Source: Desulfurococcales archaeon
GTDB lineage: Archaea > Thermoproteota > Thermoprotei_A > Sulfolobales > WANQ01
NCBI GenBank assembly: GCA_027030065.1
Contig: JALVFK010000269.1
Coordinates: forward strand, 1 to 48,259
Length of the DNA: 48,259 nt
Direction: 5' to 3'
The position numbers and the translations under genes are program-made. This document shows, one piece after another, positions 1 to 8,355 of the stretch; the stretch's first letter is position 1; each line of letters begins with the position of its first letter. The notes below the pieces were generated by a model, which saw only the letters and a list, made by a program, of their open reading frames with translations, was not told where the DNA came from and did not search any database.

Positions 1-256
1 TAGCAACATCTAAGTGGGCTCTCATCTCTATTATAGTGAAATAGTATAGAGCATAAATGATCAACCATAGAAGCCTAATAGGGTTTAAAGACTTAGAAGT
101 ATTCTCTACTAGTAGATGGGAGAATAGTGCGGCTGTTAGGGCTGCAACAGCTACTCCCGTAACGATATCATAGGGTGTTATGGAGCCAGTAAACACTATG
201 TATATAATGAATGTCGCTAGGCCTACTGGTATTAATCGTAATAGTTGACTGGACAC
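1..256 (-). CDS. mnhE: Na+/H+ antiporter subunit E-like (MnhE/MbhA), truncated by the window edge
   Basis: Minus-strand translation VSSQLLRLIPVGLATFIIYIVFTGSITPYDIVTGVAVAALTAALFSHLL...IIEMRAHLDVA; position next to MnhC; GTG start at 256 inferred. Confidence 0.7.
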   Translation of the reverse strand, partial: MSSQLLRLIPVGLATFIIYIVFTGSITPYDIVTGVAVAALTAALFSHLLVENTSKSLNPIRLLWLIIYALYYFTIIEMRAHLDVA

Positions 257-262
257 GAGTCT

Positions 263-664
263 TCACCCTTTAAGTTTTGATAGATCACGTACATCAAGTG
301 AGCCGTAGAGGCGATAGGCTTGTATTGCGAGAAAGGTTATCAGTAATGTTATAGCCATGTTTATTACTATAGCTGTAATTACTAGAGCTGGTGGAACAGG
401 ATCTATTGATTGTGAGACAAAGGTGTTTAAGACGTTCTTATCGGGATGACTAGTCCAGAGTACTGGGGGTTTTATCGGGTATATTGCTCTATAACCTATG
501 AATATCATGAATACGTTAGCTGTATCACCAAATATTGTTAGGGCTATGATTTTCTTCAACATGTTTGGCCTAAACACTATACCGTATATCGACACACCGA
601 AAGTAGCTATCATTACGAAGAACATGTAGGTCCAGAGGATCTTCTCAAGATATTCTTCAATCAC
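263..664 (-). CDS. mnhC: Mrp/MBH antiporter subunit C (NuoK-like)
   Basis: Small hydrophobic protein with NuoK/MnhC-like pattern (FGVSIYGIVFRPNMLKKIIALTIFGDTANVFMI; ALVITAIVINMAITLLI). Confidence 0.8.
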   Translation of the reverse strand: MIEEYLEKILWTYMFFVMIATFGVSIYGIVFRPNMLKKIIALTIFGDTANVFMIFIGYRAIYPIKPPVLWTSHPDKNVLNTFVSQSIDPVPPALVITAIVINMAITLLITFLAIQAYRLYGSLDVRDLSKLKG

Positions 665-1551
665 TGCTCTCCTACCTCTCTAGAAAGTATTTTCTTGAAG
701 AATTCTTCAGGTAGGGTCAACAAGAGGAAGACTACAGTGAATCCAGCTCCAACTGCTAAGAGTTCAGCCATGTTGTAGAATGCAAGGCTTCCGAGGAGAA
801 CACCTAGTCCAAAGGATGGGAACCCTATGAACATTGCCCAACTCTTCGGCTGATTCTCCATTATATAGGGATTACCGCCTACTAAACCCATTATTAATGG
901 AGCGAGCGCTAGGAGACCTATTATTAGGAGGCCAAGGGTTCTAATAGTGAGCATTGTATTCTTCTTTAATCCTACATCTTCTACGAAGTATCTTGAAAGA
1001 GCAGCTATAGCTAACAAGGGTGCTACTGCTAGTGTTGCTCCTCCCTGGAATCCTCCTCCTGGAGTAAGCTGGCCGTGGAAGGCTATTGATGCTGAAACAG
1101 CTATTATTACTACGAAGTTTATTCGTGTTATGAGTTTAACTATGAGTGATAGACCTTGGTCGCTTGTTTTAGTATTTATTGAACTATTATTCGTGTTTTT
1201 CTTGTTCTTTTCCTCTAGTGAAGCTGAATAGTACCTGAATACTGATACACTACCAATTATCGCGAAGAAGAAGACTGATGTCTCGAATAGAGTATCTAGT
1301 CCACGGTAGTCCCATAGTATTGCTGTTACTCCCTCAGTGCTCGCCGCCCAAAAGTCTGATGGCTTTGTTATTGAGGGATATATCTCTTGTATCATAATGT
1401 TATTATTAGCCATAAAGTACAGGTAAAAGGATCCGAGAGGGCGAATAGTTTTCAATGGAACTGCTCCTAGGGCTCCGAAGGAGAGGATTACTGCTAGGAG
1501 TGCTAATGAGATTATTATTAGTGCTAGCAAGATCTTTTCACGTGTCCCCAT
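661..1551 (-). CDS. Fused MbhE-like + MnhB (MrpB) antiporter subunit
   Basis: N-terminal MbhE-like region (GALGAVPLKTIRPLG...LDTLFETSVFFFAIIGSVSVFRYY), then MnhB motif (FHGQLTPGGGFQGGATLAVAPLLAI). Confidence 0.8.
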   Translation of the reverse strand: MGTREKILLALIIISLALLAVILSFGALGAVPLKTIRPLGSFYLYFMANNNIMIQEIYPSITKPSDFWAASTEGVTAILWDYRGLDTLFETSVFFFAIIGSVSVFRYYSASLEEKNKKNTNNSSINTKTSDQGLSLIVKLITRINFVVIIAVSASIAFHGQLTPGGGFQGGATLAVAPLLAIAALSRYFVEDVGLKKNTMLTIRTLGLLIIGLLALAPLIMGLVGGNPYIMENQPKSWAMFIGFPSFGLGVLLGSLAFYNMAELLAVGAGFTVVFLLLTLPEEFFKKILSREVGEQ

Positions 1552-1554
1552 AGG

Positions 1555-1812
1555 CTACACCTTCTCGTATCTCTCGGTCTTTTTTATCGCGATAATCATT
1601 ACTGCAGAATATATTCCAACACCTATAGCGGCATAGGCTAATACTATGTCAGGAGACATTAACAAATAATACACTATAACGTAGGCTGCCGCTTGACCAG
1701 CAGAGAATACTACTGCTTTCAACAAGTCTCTTTCCATGATTGCGAGGAAGGCGAATACGAAGCCTATAGACATCATTAGAACAAGCATTACGAGATGTAA
1801 TAGGTAGAACAC
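1555..1812 (-). CDS. MbhD-like / DUF4040 antiporter subunit
   Basis: 85 aa hydrophobic protein in Mrp operon context; FLAIMERDLLKAVVFSAGQAAAYVIVYYLLMSPDIVLAYAAIGVG. Confidence 0.75.
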   Translation of the reverse strand: MFYLLHLVMLVLMMSIGFVFAFLAIMERDLLKAVVFSAGQAAAYVIVYYLLMSPDIVLAYAAIGVGIYSAVMIIAIKKTERYEKV

Positions 1813-1819
1813 TTTACCC

Positions 1820-2194
1820 TCACCCCTTATCCTCTTCTAGATGATCTACTACTTTTGGTTCAACTGGAACAACCTTCGCTCTATGCGTTGCTCTCGCGAG
1901 AGCATGTGATCCAGTTGGAGCGGCAAGTACTATGAATAATGCAGTTACTATGGCGCCGCCCATAAGATACCATCTGTACTGGCCAAAGCTTTCAAGACTG
2001 GGTGCCATTAATGCTACTCCTATTAATGGATAGACTGCTCCACCTATGGCTCCTATCGTAGCAGCGTGAAGTCTAACGAAGAAGTTGGGAAATCTTAAGA
2101 GTCCTAGAGCGCCTATTAGATCGAATACTGCTCCAAGGCCTACGAGGCCCATACCTATGAAGAATATAATCGTTTTCACGAGTTCAATCAACAT
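1820..2194 (-). CDS. mnhG: Na+/H+ antiporter subunit G (MnhG/MbhC)
   Basis: GLGAVFDLIGALGLLRFPNFFVRLHAATIGAIGG motif. Confidence 0.85.
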   Translation of the reverse strand: MLIELVKTIIFFIGMGLVGLGAVFDLIGALGLLRFPNFFVRLHAATIGAIGGAVYPLIGVALMAPSLESFGQYRWYLMGGAIVTALFIVLAAPTGSHALARATHRAKVVPVEPKVVDHLEEDKG

Positions 2195-2478
2195 TATTCA
2201 CCTAGTTCTTTCTTTTCATAATATTTTGCAACAAATATGTCGAGAGCATAAGCCCATATGGCGAGAATAATAGCGCCTGGAATGAGAAAGGGTGATTTAA
2301 AGTATATTGCAAGAATTATCATAAACGCAGCTACATCGTATGATAATGCATCTATTGCCAGTACCGAATCAGGTATAGATGGGCCTTTAACAGCGCGGAT
2401 AACGTATATTATAAAGGCCGCCAAGAATACTGGGATTATTATTAGAACATAGGTTGTAGCAAGAGACTCTAGATTCAT
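2194..2478 (-). CDS. mnhF: Na+/H+ antiporter subunit F (MnhF/MbhB)
   Basis: VKGPSIPDSVLAIDALSYDVAAFMIILAIYFKSP pattern; one-base overlap with mnhG. Confidence 0.85.
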   Translation of the reverse strand: MNLESLATTYVLIIIPVFLAAFIIYVIRAVKGPSIPDSVLAIDALSYDVAAFMIILAIYFKSPFLIPGAIILAIWAYALDIFVAKYYEKKELGE

Positions 2479-2672
2479 CGCTATAAGCCCTCTTGGCCAG
2501 GTATAGGCCTCTGTTGAAAATTATTTAAAGTTTGTGTTTTATTCAAATATTAATTACCTATATATCCGAATTATCAAATTAGCAGATTAAATAGTTAGAT
2601 AAGCAAGATATAGTACAGCATAATAGCCTTAATATAAGAGTAGTACATAGCCCCTATACGAGGCGTAAGGAT

Positions 2673-3716
2673 ATGAGTAGTGGTGAACTAAGACCATACT
2701 TGATAGAGAAGTATGATGGAGACGTTATAATATCAACTGTATTGACCCAGGTCTCTGTGGGTGGTTTTAGGAATCCCCGCTATCAGAGGATAATGTTAGA
2801 CACACCTCTATCACGAGTAGAGAAAATAGATAAAGCACTTTTAGAGATTGCTGTAACAACACCCTTTAACCCATTGAATAGTAAGTGGAAGCTAGTTTTC
2901 GACGGGTTCACACTCACTAGAGAGTTCAAACCCCAACTATCTGTCGAGGAGGATGGAGCATATCATTCAAAACTCTTATTTGATATAACACCAGTAATAA
3001 AACCATATAATAGACACGCTGTGGGAGTTCAATTTGATGGCGCACAACCATTAACTATAGATCACGTAAACTTACTTGTATTCTATCCAACAAGTGAGGT
3101 AAAGACTAGTGTTGCATATTTCTCGGGAATGCTATTATTGAAACCTGGGGAAACAGTAGAAATTCCGATAAACATTAAGCCTATTGAGGGGGAGGATTTC
3201 TTAAAGATAATAGGAGTAATACCTTCAAAACAAGCAAAAATAGAGTTCTACTTAAACGGCAAAATGCTCAACAAGTTTGAGGGAGTTATCGGCGTTGAAG
3301 AAATAAGCTATAATGATAACATAGGGGTTTCTAGTGAGAACAAGTTAAAGATAGTGCACTTACCAGCCGAAACAAAGTATTATCCAAACATGTTTAGACT
3401 TTCAACAATTATTATTGGTAAAGCGAAATATTCCATGCCGGATATGGATATAGGGAATGTACGGATCCTCGAAGATTCAATAGAAGTGGAAATACGTAAC
3501 AATAATAATATCAAACCGGATCGAGTAGTCTTACTTGCCATCAGTTTAGGCAATATAATATTCCGTGAAAAGATAGAAGATTTCCCAGAAAACGGTGTAC
3601 AAGTCGTAAGAATACCGTTAAATAAAAACAAGGCTAAGACCTCACCCATAACTTTGAGGATAGTATGGAATAAGCTTAGTCGCTCAAGATTTAAGGAGAA
3701 GCGCATAGAACTATAA
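2673..3716 (+). CDS. Hypothetical protein (347 aa), likely beta-rich
   Basis: Long ORF in an AT-rich intergenic context; no recognised motif. Confidence 0.7.
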   Translation: MSSGELRPYLIEKYDGDVIISTVLTQVSVGGFRNPRYQRIMLDTPLSRVEKIDKALLEIAVTTPFNPLNSKWKLVFDGFTLTREFKPQLSVEEDGAYHSKLLFDITPVIKPYNRHAVGVQFDGAQPLTIDHVNLLVFYPTSEVKTSVAYFSGMLLLKPGETVEIPINIKPIEGEDFLKIIGVIPSKQAKIEFYLNGKMLNKFEGVIGVEEISYNDNIGVSSENKLKIVHLPAETKYYPNMFRLSTIIIGKAKYSMPDMDIGNVRILEDSIEVEIRNNNNIKPDRVVLLAISLGNIIFREKIEDFPENGVQVVRIPLNKNKAKTSPITLRIVWNKLSRSRFKEKRIEL

Positions 3717-3783
3717 AGAATGTAAACCTAGAATACTTTCACCCTACTACATTATATACTCTCCCTATTCTATTAGGGGTAAA

Positions 3784-4059
3784 ATGGGAACAATTCTTGC
3801 AGTAGAACATGGAAAACTTTATAGAGCTATAAACACGTTGAACACAAAGCTACTATACATAAGAAAGCAAGGTAAATATTATATCGGCGTCTTCCAAGGA
3901 AACAATGGTATACACATAACACATGTATCGTTGACAGGAGATAAATATTATTGTACATGTAACTACTATTTAATTACGGGAAAACCGTGTAAGCACATAG
4001 TATCTATGCTATTAGAGCTTAGGAAGCGGGGTCTACTACACGGTATTAAAATAAAATGA
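3784..4059 (+). CDS. Small SWIM zinc-finger protein
   Basis: CTCNYYLITGKPCKH matches CxCx(n)CxH. Confidence 0.8.
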   Translation: MGTILAVEHGKLYRAINTLNTKLLYIRKQGKYYIGVFQGNNGIHITHVSLTGDKYYCTCNYYLITGKPCKHIVSMLLELRKRGLLHGIKIK

Positions 4060-4085
4060 CCTTACATGTCGTAGATAAAAATAGA

Positions 4086-4150
4086 TGTGCTCAGCCGAAA
4101 CCTCCTCCAACATCCTCGGGGTTTCTGAGAGAGTCGTGTTCATCATAGCC
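4086..4150 (-). ncRNA. Candidate C/D-box sRNA
   Basis: Minus strand: ATGATGA (4146-4140), 12 nt, CAGA (4127-4124), spacer, degenerate C' ATGTTGG, 12 nt, CTGA (4094-4091); intergenic. Confidence 0.45.
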
Positions 4151-4189
4151 TAGATCACTCTATACACGGAACACGTTATAAGGTATTAC

Positions 4190-5533
4190 GTGCTCTGTAC
4201 ATTCAAGGAGGAGCGGGGAGAACAGTATTTGACAGATTGGTTCTTCGATATTATTGCCAGCGAGCTTCCTGTAGTCGAAGAACTTATAAGAAAATATAAT
4301 AGCATGACGAGTATACCTTCATGGATTAGAGATAGAATTAGCGATTGGTGGATTAATAGAGAAATAGATGCAAGCCTAGATAAAGTAGACTTAGCTGCAG
4401 TGGATGGCGGAGGAGGATATGCCGATCTCTTAGGCGGCGGTGGCTTGTACATTGCAAGAGCTGTAGCTGTTTATTCAAGTAGATCTAATCCTAGTAGAGA
4501 ATTATTAATAGATATTTTAAAGTATAGAGCGAGAGGATATTTAGACGTACTACGTATGCTAACAGAGCTAAAAGTAGCTCAAAAAGCAGTACAATATCTA
4601 TTACCTAACTCTATATTATTAATGGATGGAAGCCTCTATGTACAGATAAATTACCTAATTACAAAATTATTCAAAATAATTTCTAAACCAGATAGAGTAG
4701 GATTAGGCGAATTCTACCTACTTGACAGGTTACTAGAAACAATAGTAGAACTAATAAACTTACTGAAACGCGTTGAGAAGAAGAATATTCTGATAGCCTT
4801 TGTTAGTAAGGATTCTACCTTGAAGGTACTCAAAGAATACCTAGCATACATTTACTTTAAGGAAAAATATCCTCGACTTGCCGACCTTATGGAAAAATAC
4901 CCGGTAGGAAATAGGAGAGTTTTCTTAAGAATATATAAGGAGTCAAATGAACCAGAACTTAAATCTATGCTTAACCTCATATTAGATACTAGCTACAAAG
5001 ATGTACAATTAATTATGGATTTAGTTGGATCCGAGAAGGGATACACGAAACCCTTACTTCTCGGAGCACTAGCTGAACCAGTAAAGAGGCTTAAGGATAA
5101 GATCTATATCAAACAATTGTTTTCCGAAACAATGAACTTGTACCCCTTCCGAGAAAAACAAGAAGAGTTCAATGATCTAGTAGAGACTGTTATGAATAGA
5201 ATTGAGGACTTGAAAACCCCTATACTATCATACGTAAAGGTTTCGGAAAACGAACCACCACTAATGGTTGAAGTAGTTTCCCAGAAAAACATTATAGAGA
5301 CCATAGGGTCTCGGAGATTCATAGAGGAGACTCCCTATTTTAATAAAATAATAGAATTGTTATATAGAGATTACAAGGGAAGACGCTTCTACAACCTATG
5401 GCTAATGTATGCACACAACTACGCCAAGCTTTCACGCAAACAGTTCTTATATTATATAAGGTATATAGAGGCTCAGCTTAGTAGAAAGCACTTAAAGATA
5501 CCCTTTACAAGAAGATATAGCATGGAGGCTTAG
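4190..5533 (+). CDS. nurA: NurA-domain nuclease
   Basis: LAAVDGGGGYADLLGGGGLYIARAVAVYSS and LLMDGSLYVQ; directly upstream of a HerA-like ATPase; GTG start. Confidence 0.8.
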   Translation: MLCTFKEERGEQYLTDWFFDIIASELPVVEELIRKYNSMTSIPSWIRDRISDWWINREIDASLDKVDLAAVDGGGGYADLLGGGGLYIARAVAVYSSRSNPSRELLIDILKYRARGYLDVLRMLTELKVAQKAVQYLLPNSILLMDGSLYVQINYLITKLFKIISKPDRVGLGEFYLLDRLLETIVELINLLKRVEKKNILIAFVSKDSTLKVLKEYLAYIYFKEKYPRLADLMEKYPVGNRRVFLRIYKESNEPELKSMLNLILDTSYKDVQLIMDLVGSEKGYTKPLLLGALAEPVKRLKDKIYIKQLFSETMNLYPFREKQEEFNDLVETVMNRIEDLKTPILSYVKVSENEPPLMVEVVSQKNIIETIGSRRFIEETPYFNKIIELLYRDYKGRRFYNLWLMYAHNYAKLSRKQFLYYIRYIEAQLSRKHLKIPFTRRYSMEA

Positions 5534-5536
5534 CCA

Positions 5537-7675
5537 TTGACACTGCCAGAAAACAACGACTATAGTAGCCCGGAGGTAATAGGGAGAATAACTGGAGAAT
5601 CCACGCCATCCTATTTCGTAATGTCTATAAATCCCCTGAACCCACCACCACTCTACGAGTACGTGTTTATAGAATTAGATGAAATACCGCCAGGTGAGAG
5701 AGAACCCGCAAAGGTTAAGGTGATAGCACAGATAAGAGCTATAAAGAGAAAGGATATAGGATTAAACCCCAATCTTCCCTGGAGTGTTGTTGAGGGGGTA
5801 ACGGATACACAAACTCAAGATCAAGTAATAGCTATTGCAAGGATACTAGGCTATAAATGGAAGGATAAGATATACACGCTTAGACACGCACCTCCTGCTA
5901 ACACGTGGGTCTACAAGGCCCCCGATAAACTTCTCCAGGAATTCTATAGCGTACCAGTAGAACAAGGACTACACCTTGGTTTTCTTATAACACGCCCCAC
6001 TGTCCCGATATACTTAAACATGAAAGGAGTCAATAGACACATAGCAATAATAGCGGCAACAGGATCGGGTAAGACGTGGACTAGCATAGTGTTAATAGAA
6101 GAATTGCTGAAAAAAGGAGCAACTATACTAGTACTCGATCCCCATGGAGAATATGTTAAGATAAAGGAGACAATCCACTTACTTGGTGAGGAATACCGGG
6201 ACTCAGCAATAGTGTTGAAAGGACATAAGGATCAAGAAGGCGATATACTATACCGTATAAGTATAAGGAATTTGAACCTAGAGGAACTAGCAGCAATTGC
6301 AGGCATACCAGCTAATGCTCATAGACAGAAAGCGGTACTCTACGGATCAAAAACACTTGCAGACGTACTCTACGAGGCATTTAATGACCCCAAGCTTATT
6401 ACGCCAAAAGCGTTAGAAGACTTTATAGAAACAGCTATCATGTCTTTGGAAACTCTCCCAACGCGTGGTAAGTCTCTTAATAACTTTAAGGCCAACTTCT
6501 CCAAACTATTAAAGGAGAAAATGAATATAGATCTCAGTAACCTCGAAAAAGATGTCGGATACAAGAATAGAATAGATCTCAGCTTGAGAAGACTCTGGCT
6601 TGGATTAAAACGCGACATTGATACGGGATACGATGTTATAAGGTATATTGAGAACCTCATGAGGATTGGAGTATATGGTTCAGAAACAATCCCATTAAGA
6701 GAGATATTAAAGCCCGGGCACGTCACAATATTCAATCTAAGCGGGCTACGAAAAGAAGTACAAGACCACCTTGTAAACAATATCTTAACGAGAGTATTCA
6801 ATGCAAGAGTAAGACATAAGCGCGGTTTTAGAGGAGAGAAATACCCCTACCCCATAGTAATAATACTTGAGGAAGCCCATAGGTTTGCCCCACCAAAGAG
6901 CTATGAAGATACTTGGAGTAGAGAAATAATATCTAAGATAGCTGCTGAGGGAAGAAAGTTCGGCGTATTTCTTGTAGCAATAACACAGCGTCCAAGTAAA
7001 ATAGACTCCGACTTACTAAGTCAGTGTCAATCACAGATAATCTCAAGAATAGTTAACCCGAGAGACCAGGACGCAGTAAGAGATGCTAGTGAACAGTTAA
7101 GTCAAGATCTTCTAGATAACTTACCAGCACTTAATCCAGGAGAGGTTGTTGTAGTAGGCCCGCTTGCACCAGCACCCGTTATGATTAGGGTTAGGGATAG
7201 GGTATTAGACTATGCTGGAGCAGACATAAATGTTGTAGAAGAATGGAGTAATGCTATTAGATCAAAGATAAATAAAATAAGACTACTAGCCGATCTAAGG
7301 AGAGCTGTCGGCAAGGTTTTCGAAGTAAACATCGACTCTAATGAAAAATTACTGGAAGGACTTGCCAATATTCTATCACCTAATATAACATTACACGAAA
7401 ACATACTTGAATCAGCACTAAACATTCTATTAGAAGACAAGATCACAGACCTCCGATACGATGGAGAACTAGGTACAATAGCAGGCCAAGTTGACGGATG
7501 CGATGTTGAAATACGTTTAAGTGAAGGTTCATGGCGCTGTGAATGTGAAAGAAGAGTAAATCATCCATGCAAGCACGTAATAGCCCTTCTCCTCGGAGCT
7601 ATACATCAACGAAAAGTAGAACCAGAAGAACTTAGAAAAGCTATAAGCCTTAGACCTCTCAATACCTTGCTTTAA
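5537..7675 (+). CDS. herA: HerA-like ATPase with C-terminal SWIM zinc finger
   Basis: HAS-like N-terminus, Walker A AATGSGKT, Walker B VIILEEAHRFAPP, C-terminal CECERRVNHPCKH; TTG start. Confidence 0.85.
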   Translation: MTLPENNDYSSPEVIGRITGESTPSYFVMSINPLNPPPLYEYVFIELDEIPPGEREPAKVKVIAQIRAIKRKDIGLNPNLPWSVVEGVTDTQTQDQVIAIARILGYKWKDKIYTLRHAPPANTWVYKAPDKLLQEFYSVPVEQGLHLGFLITRPTVPIYLNMKGVNRHIAIIAATGSGKTWTSIVLIEELLKKGATILVLDPHGEYVKIKETIHLLGEEYRDSAIVLKGHKDQEGDILYRISIRNLNLEELAAIAGIPANAHRQKAVLYGSKTLADVLYEAFNDPKLITPKALEDFIETAIMSLETLPTRGKSLNNFKANFSKLLKEKMNIDLSNLEKDVGYKNRIDLSLRRLWLGLKRDIDTGYDVIRYIENLMRIGVYGSETIPLREILKPGHVTIFNLSGLRKEVQDHLVNNILTRVFNARVRHKRGFRGEKYPYPIVIILEEAHRFAPPKSYEDTWSREIISKIAAEGRKFGVFLVAITQRPSKIDSDLLSQCQSQIISRIVNPRDQDAVRDASEQLSQDLLDNLPALNPGEVVVVGPLAPAPVMIRVRDRVLDYAGADINVVEEWSNAIRSKINKIRLLADLRRAVGKVFEVNIDSNEKLLEGLANILSPNITLHENILESALNILLEDKITDLRYDGELGTIAGQVDGCDVEIRLSEGSWRCECERRVNHPCKHVIALLLGAIHQRKVEPEELRKAISLRPLNTLL

Positions 7676-7940
7676 AACCTCGGCTCCATAAGAGTTCTCT
7701 CAACTCCTTAGATAAGTTATAGCATCCCTCACCTTTCTCAATTAAACCCTTGTTTATGAGTCTAAATATTACTTCAAGTGGTTTCTCAACCTTATAGCGG
7801 TATTGTAACTCTCTTACAGCTATTATTTCACCAACAGAAATGTTTCGTAGAAAATAATCAAAGACTTTCAACTCGTCTTCTGATAAACTCTTTCTTATCT
7901 GCTCAATTTCTTCTGGATACCTCTTACTCATAGCCGTCAC
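7659..7940 (-). CDS. Small winged-helix-like protein
   Basis: 93 aa; SEDELKVFDYFLRNISVGEIIAVRELQYRYKVEKPLEVIFRLINKGLIEKGEGCYNLS resembles a wHTH. Confidence 0.6.
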   Translation of the reverse strand: MTAMSKRYPEEIEQIRKSLSEDELKVFDYFLRNISVGEIIAVRELQYRYKVEKPLEVIFRLINKGLIEKGEGCYNLSKELRELLWSRGFKARY

Positions 7941-8041
7941 CGTTCCTCTAAAATATCCCCATCTTTACTTTTTACTCTTAAAGCTTCTTAATAGGCTTCT
8001 GAGTACTCTAGGATAATTATTGAGATACATTTATAGGAGAA

Positions 8042-8239
8042 TCAAGGTGTTCTAGGAGGATGCCAGGAAGATTTCTCTTGACTCATAGTGTATGTTCTAT
8101 AATTATTTATCAGCATACTCAATGCATATCGTAGAACCTCGCTTCTACTGGAAAAAAGTCCGGCTTCCACTAGTTTATCTGCTTCTTCTATTAATTCTCT
8201 TGGAGCCTTAAATGTTATTAGTAGTACTCGTGAAGCCAT
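8042..8239 (-). CDS. Ribbon-helix-helix (CopG/NikR-like) regulator
   Basis: VLLITFKAPRELIEEADKLVEAGLFSSRSEVLRYALSMLI. Confidence 0.8.
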   Translation of the reverse strand: MASRVLLITFKAPRELIEEADKLVEAGLFSSRSEVLRYALSMLINNYRTYTMSQEKSSWHPPRTP

Positions 8240-8253
8240 AATGTATCACCATT

Positions 8254-8281
8254 GAGTAAATATAGATAGATATAGTTACTC
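8254..8281. promoter_or_regulatory. Candidate RHH operator (28-bp imperfect palindrome)
   Basis: gagtaaatatagatagatatagttactc: 11 of 14 symmetric pairs complementary; 14 bp upstream of the RHH start codon. Confidence 0.5.
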
Positions 8282-8355
8282 ATATCTGCTATAATAGGTA
8301 TCAAGTTATTGCTTTATTTAAAAACTCTATGGGCTATTGGAGAAGCGGAGAAACG

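Noticed and set aside
947-1231. 94-aa plus-strand ORF antisense to the MbhE/MnhB fusion
   Set aside because: Lies entirely within a well-supported antiporter gene; no recognisable domain.
6370-6801. 143-aa minus-strand ORF inside herA
   Set aside because: Antisense shadow of a confidently assigned gene. The same applies to other antisense ORFs such as 3380-3706, 13144-13551, 29639-29974, 31747-32037, 42412-42825, 43805-44179 and 46771-47106.
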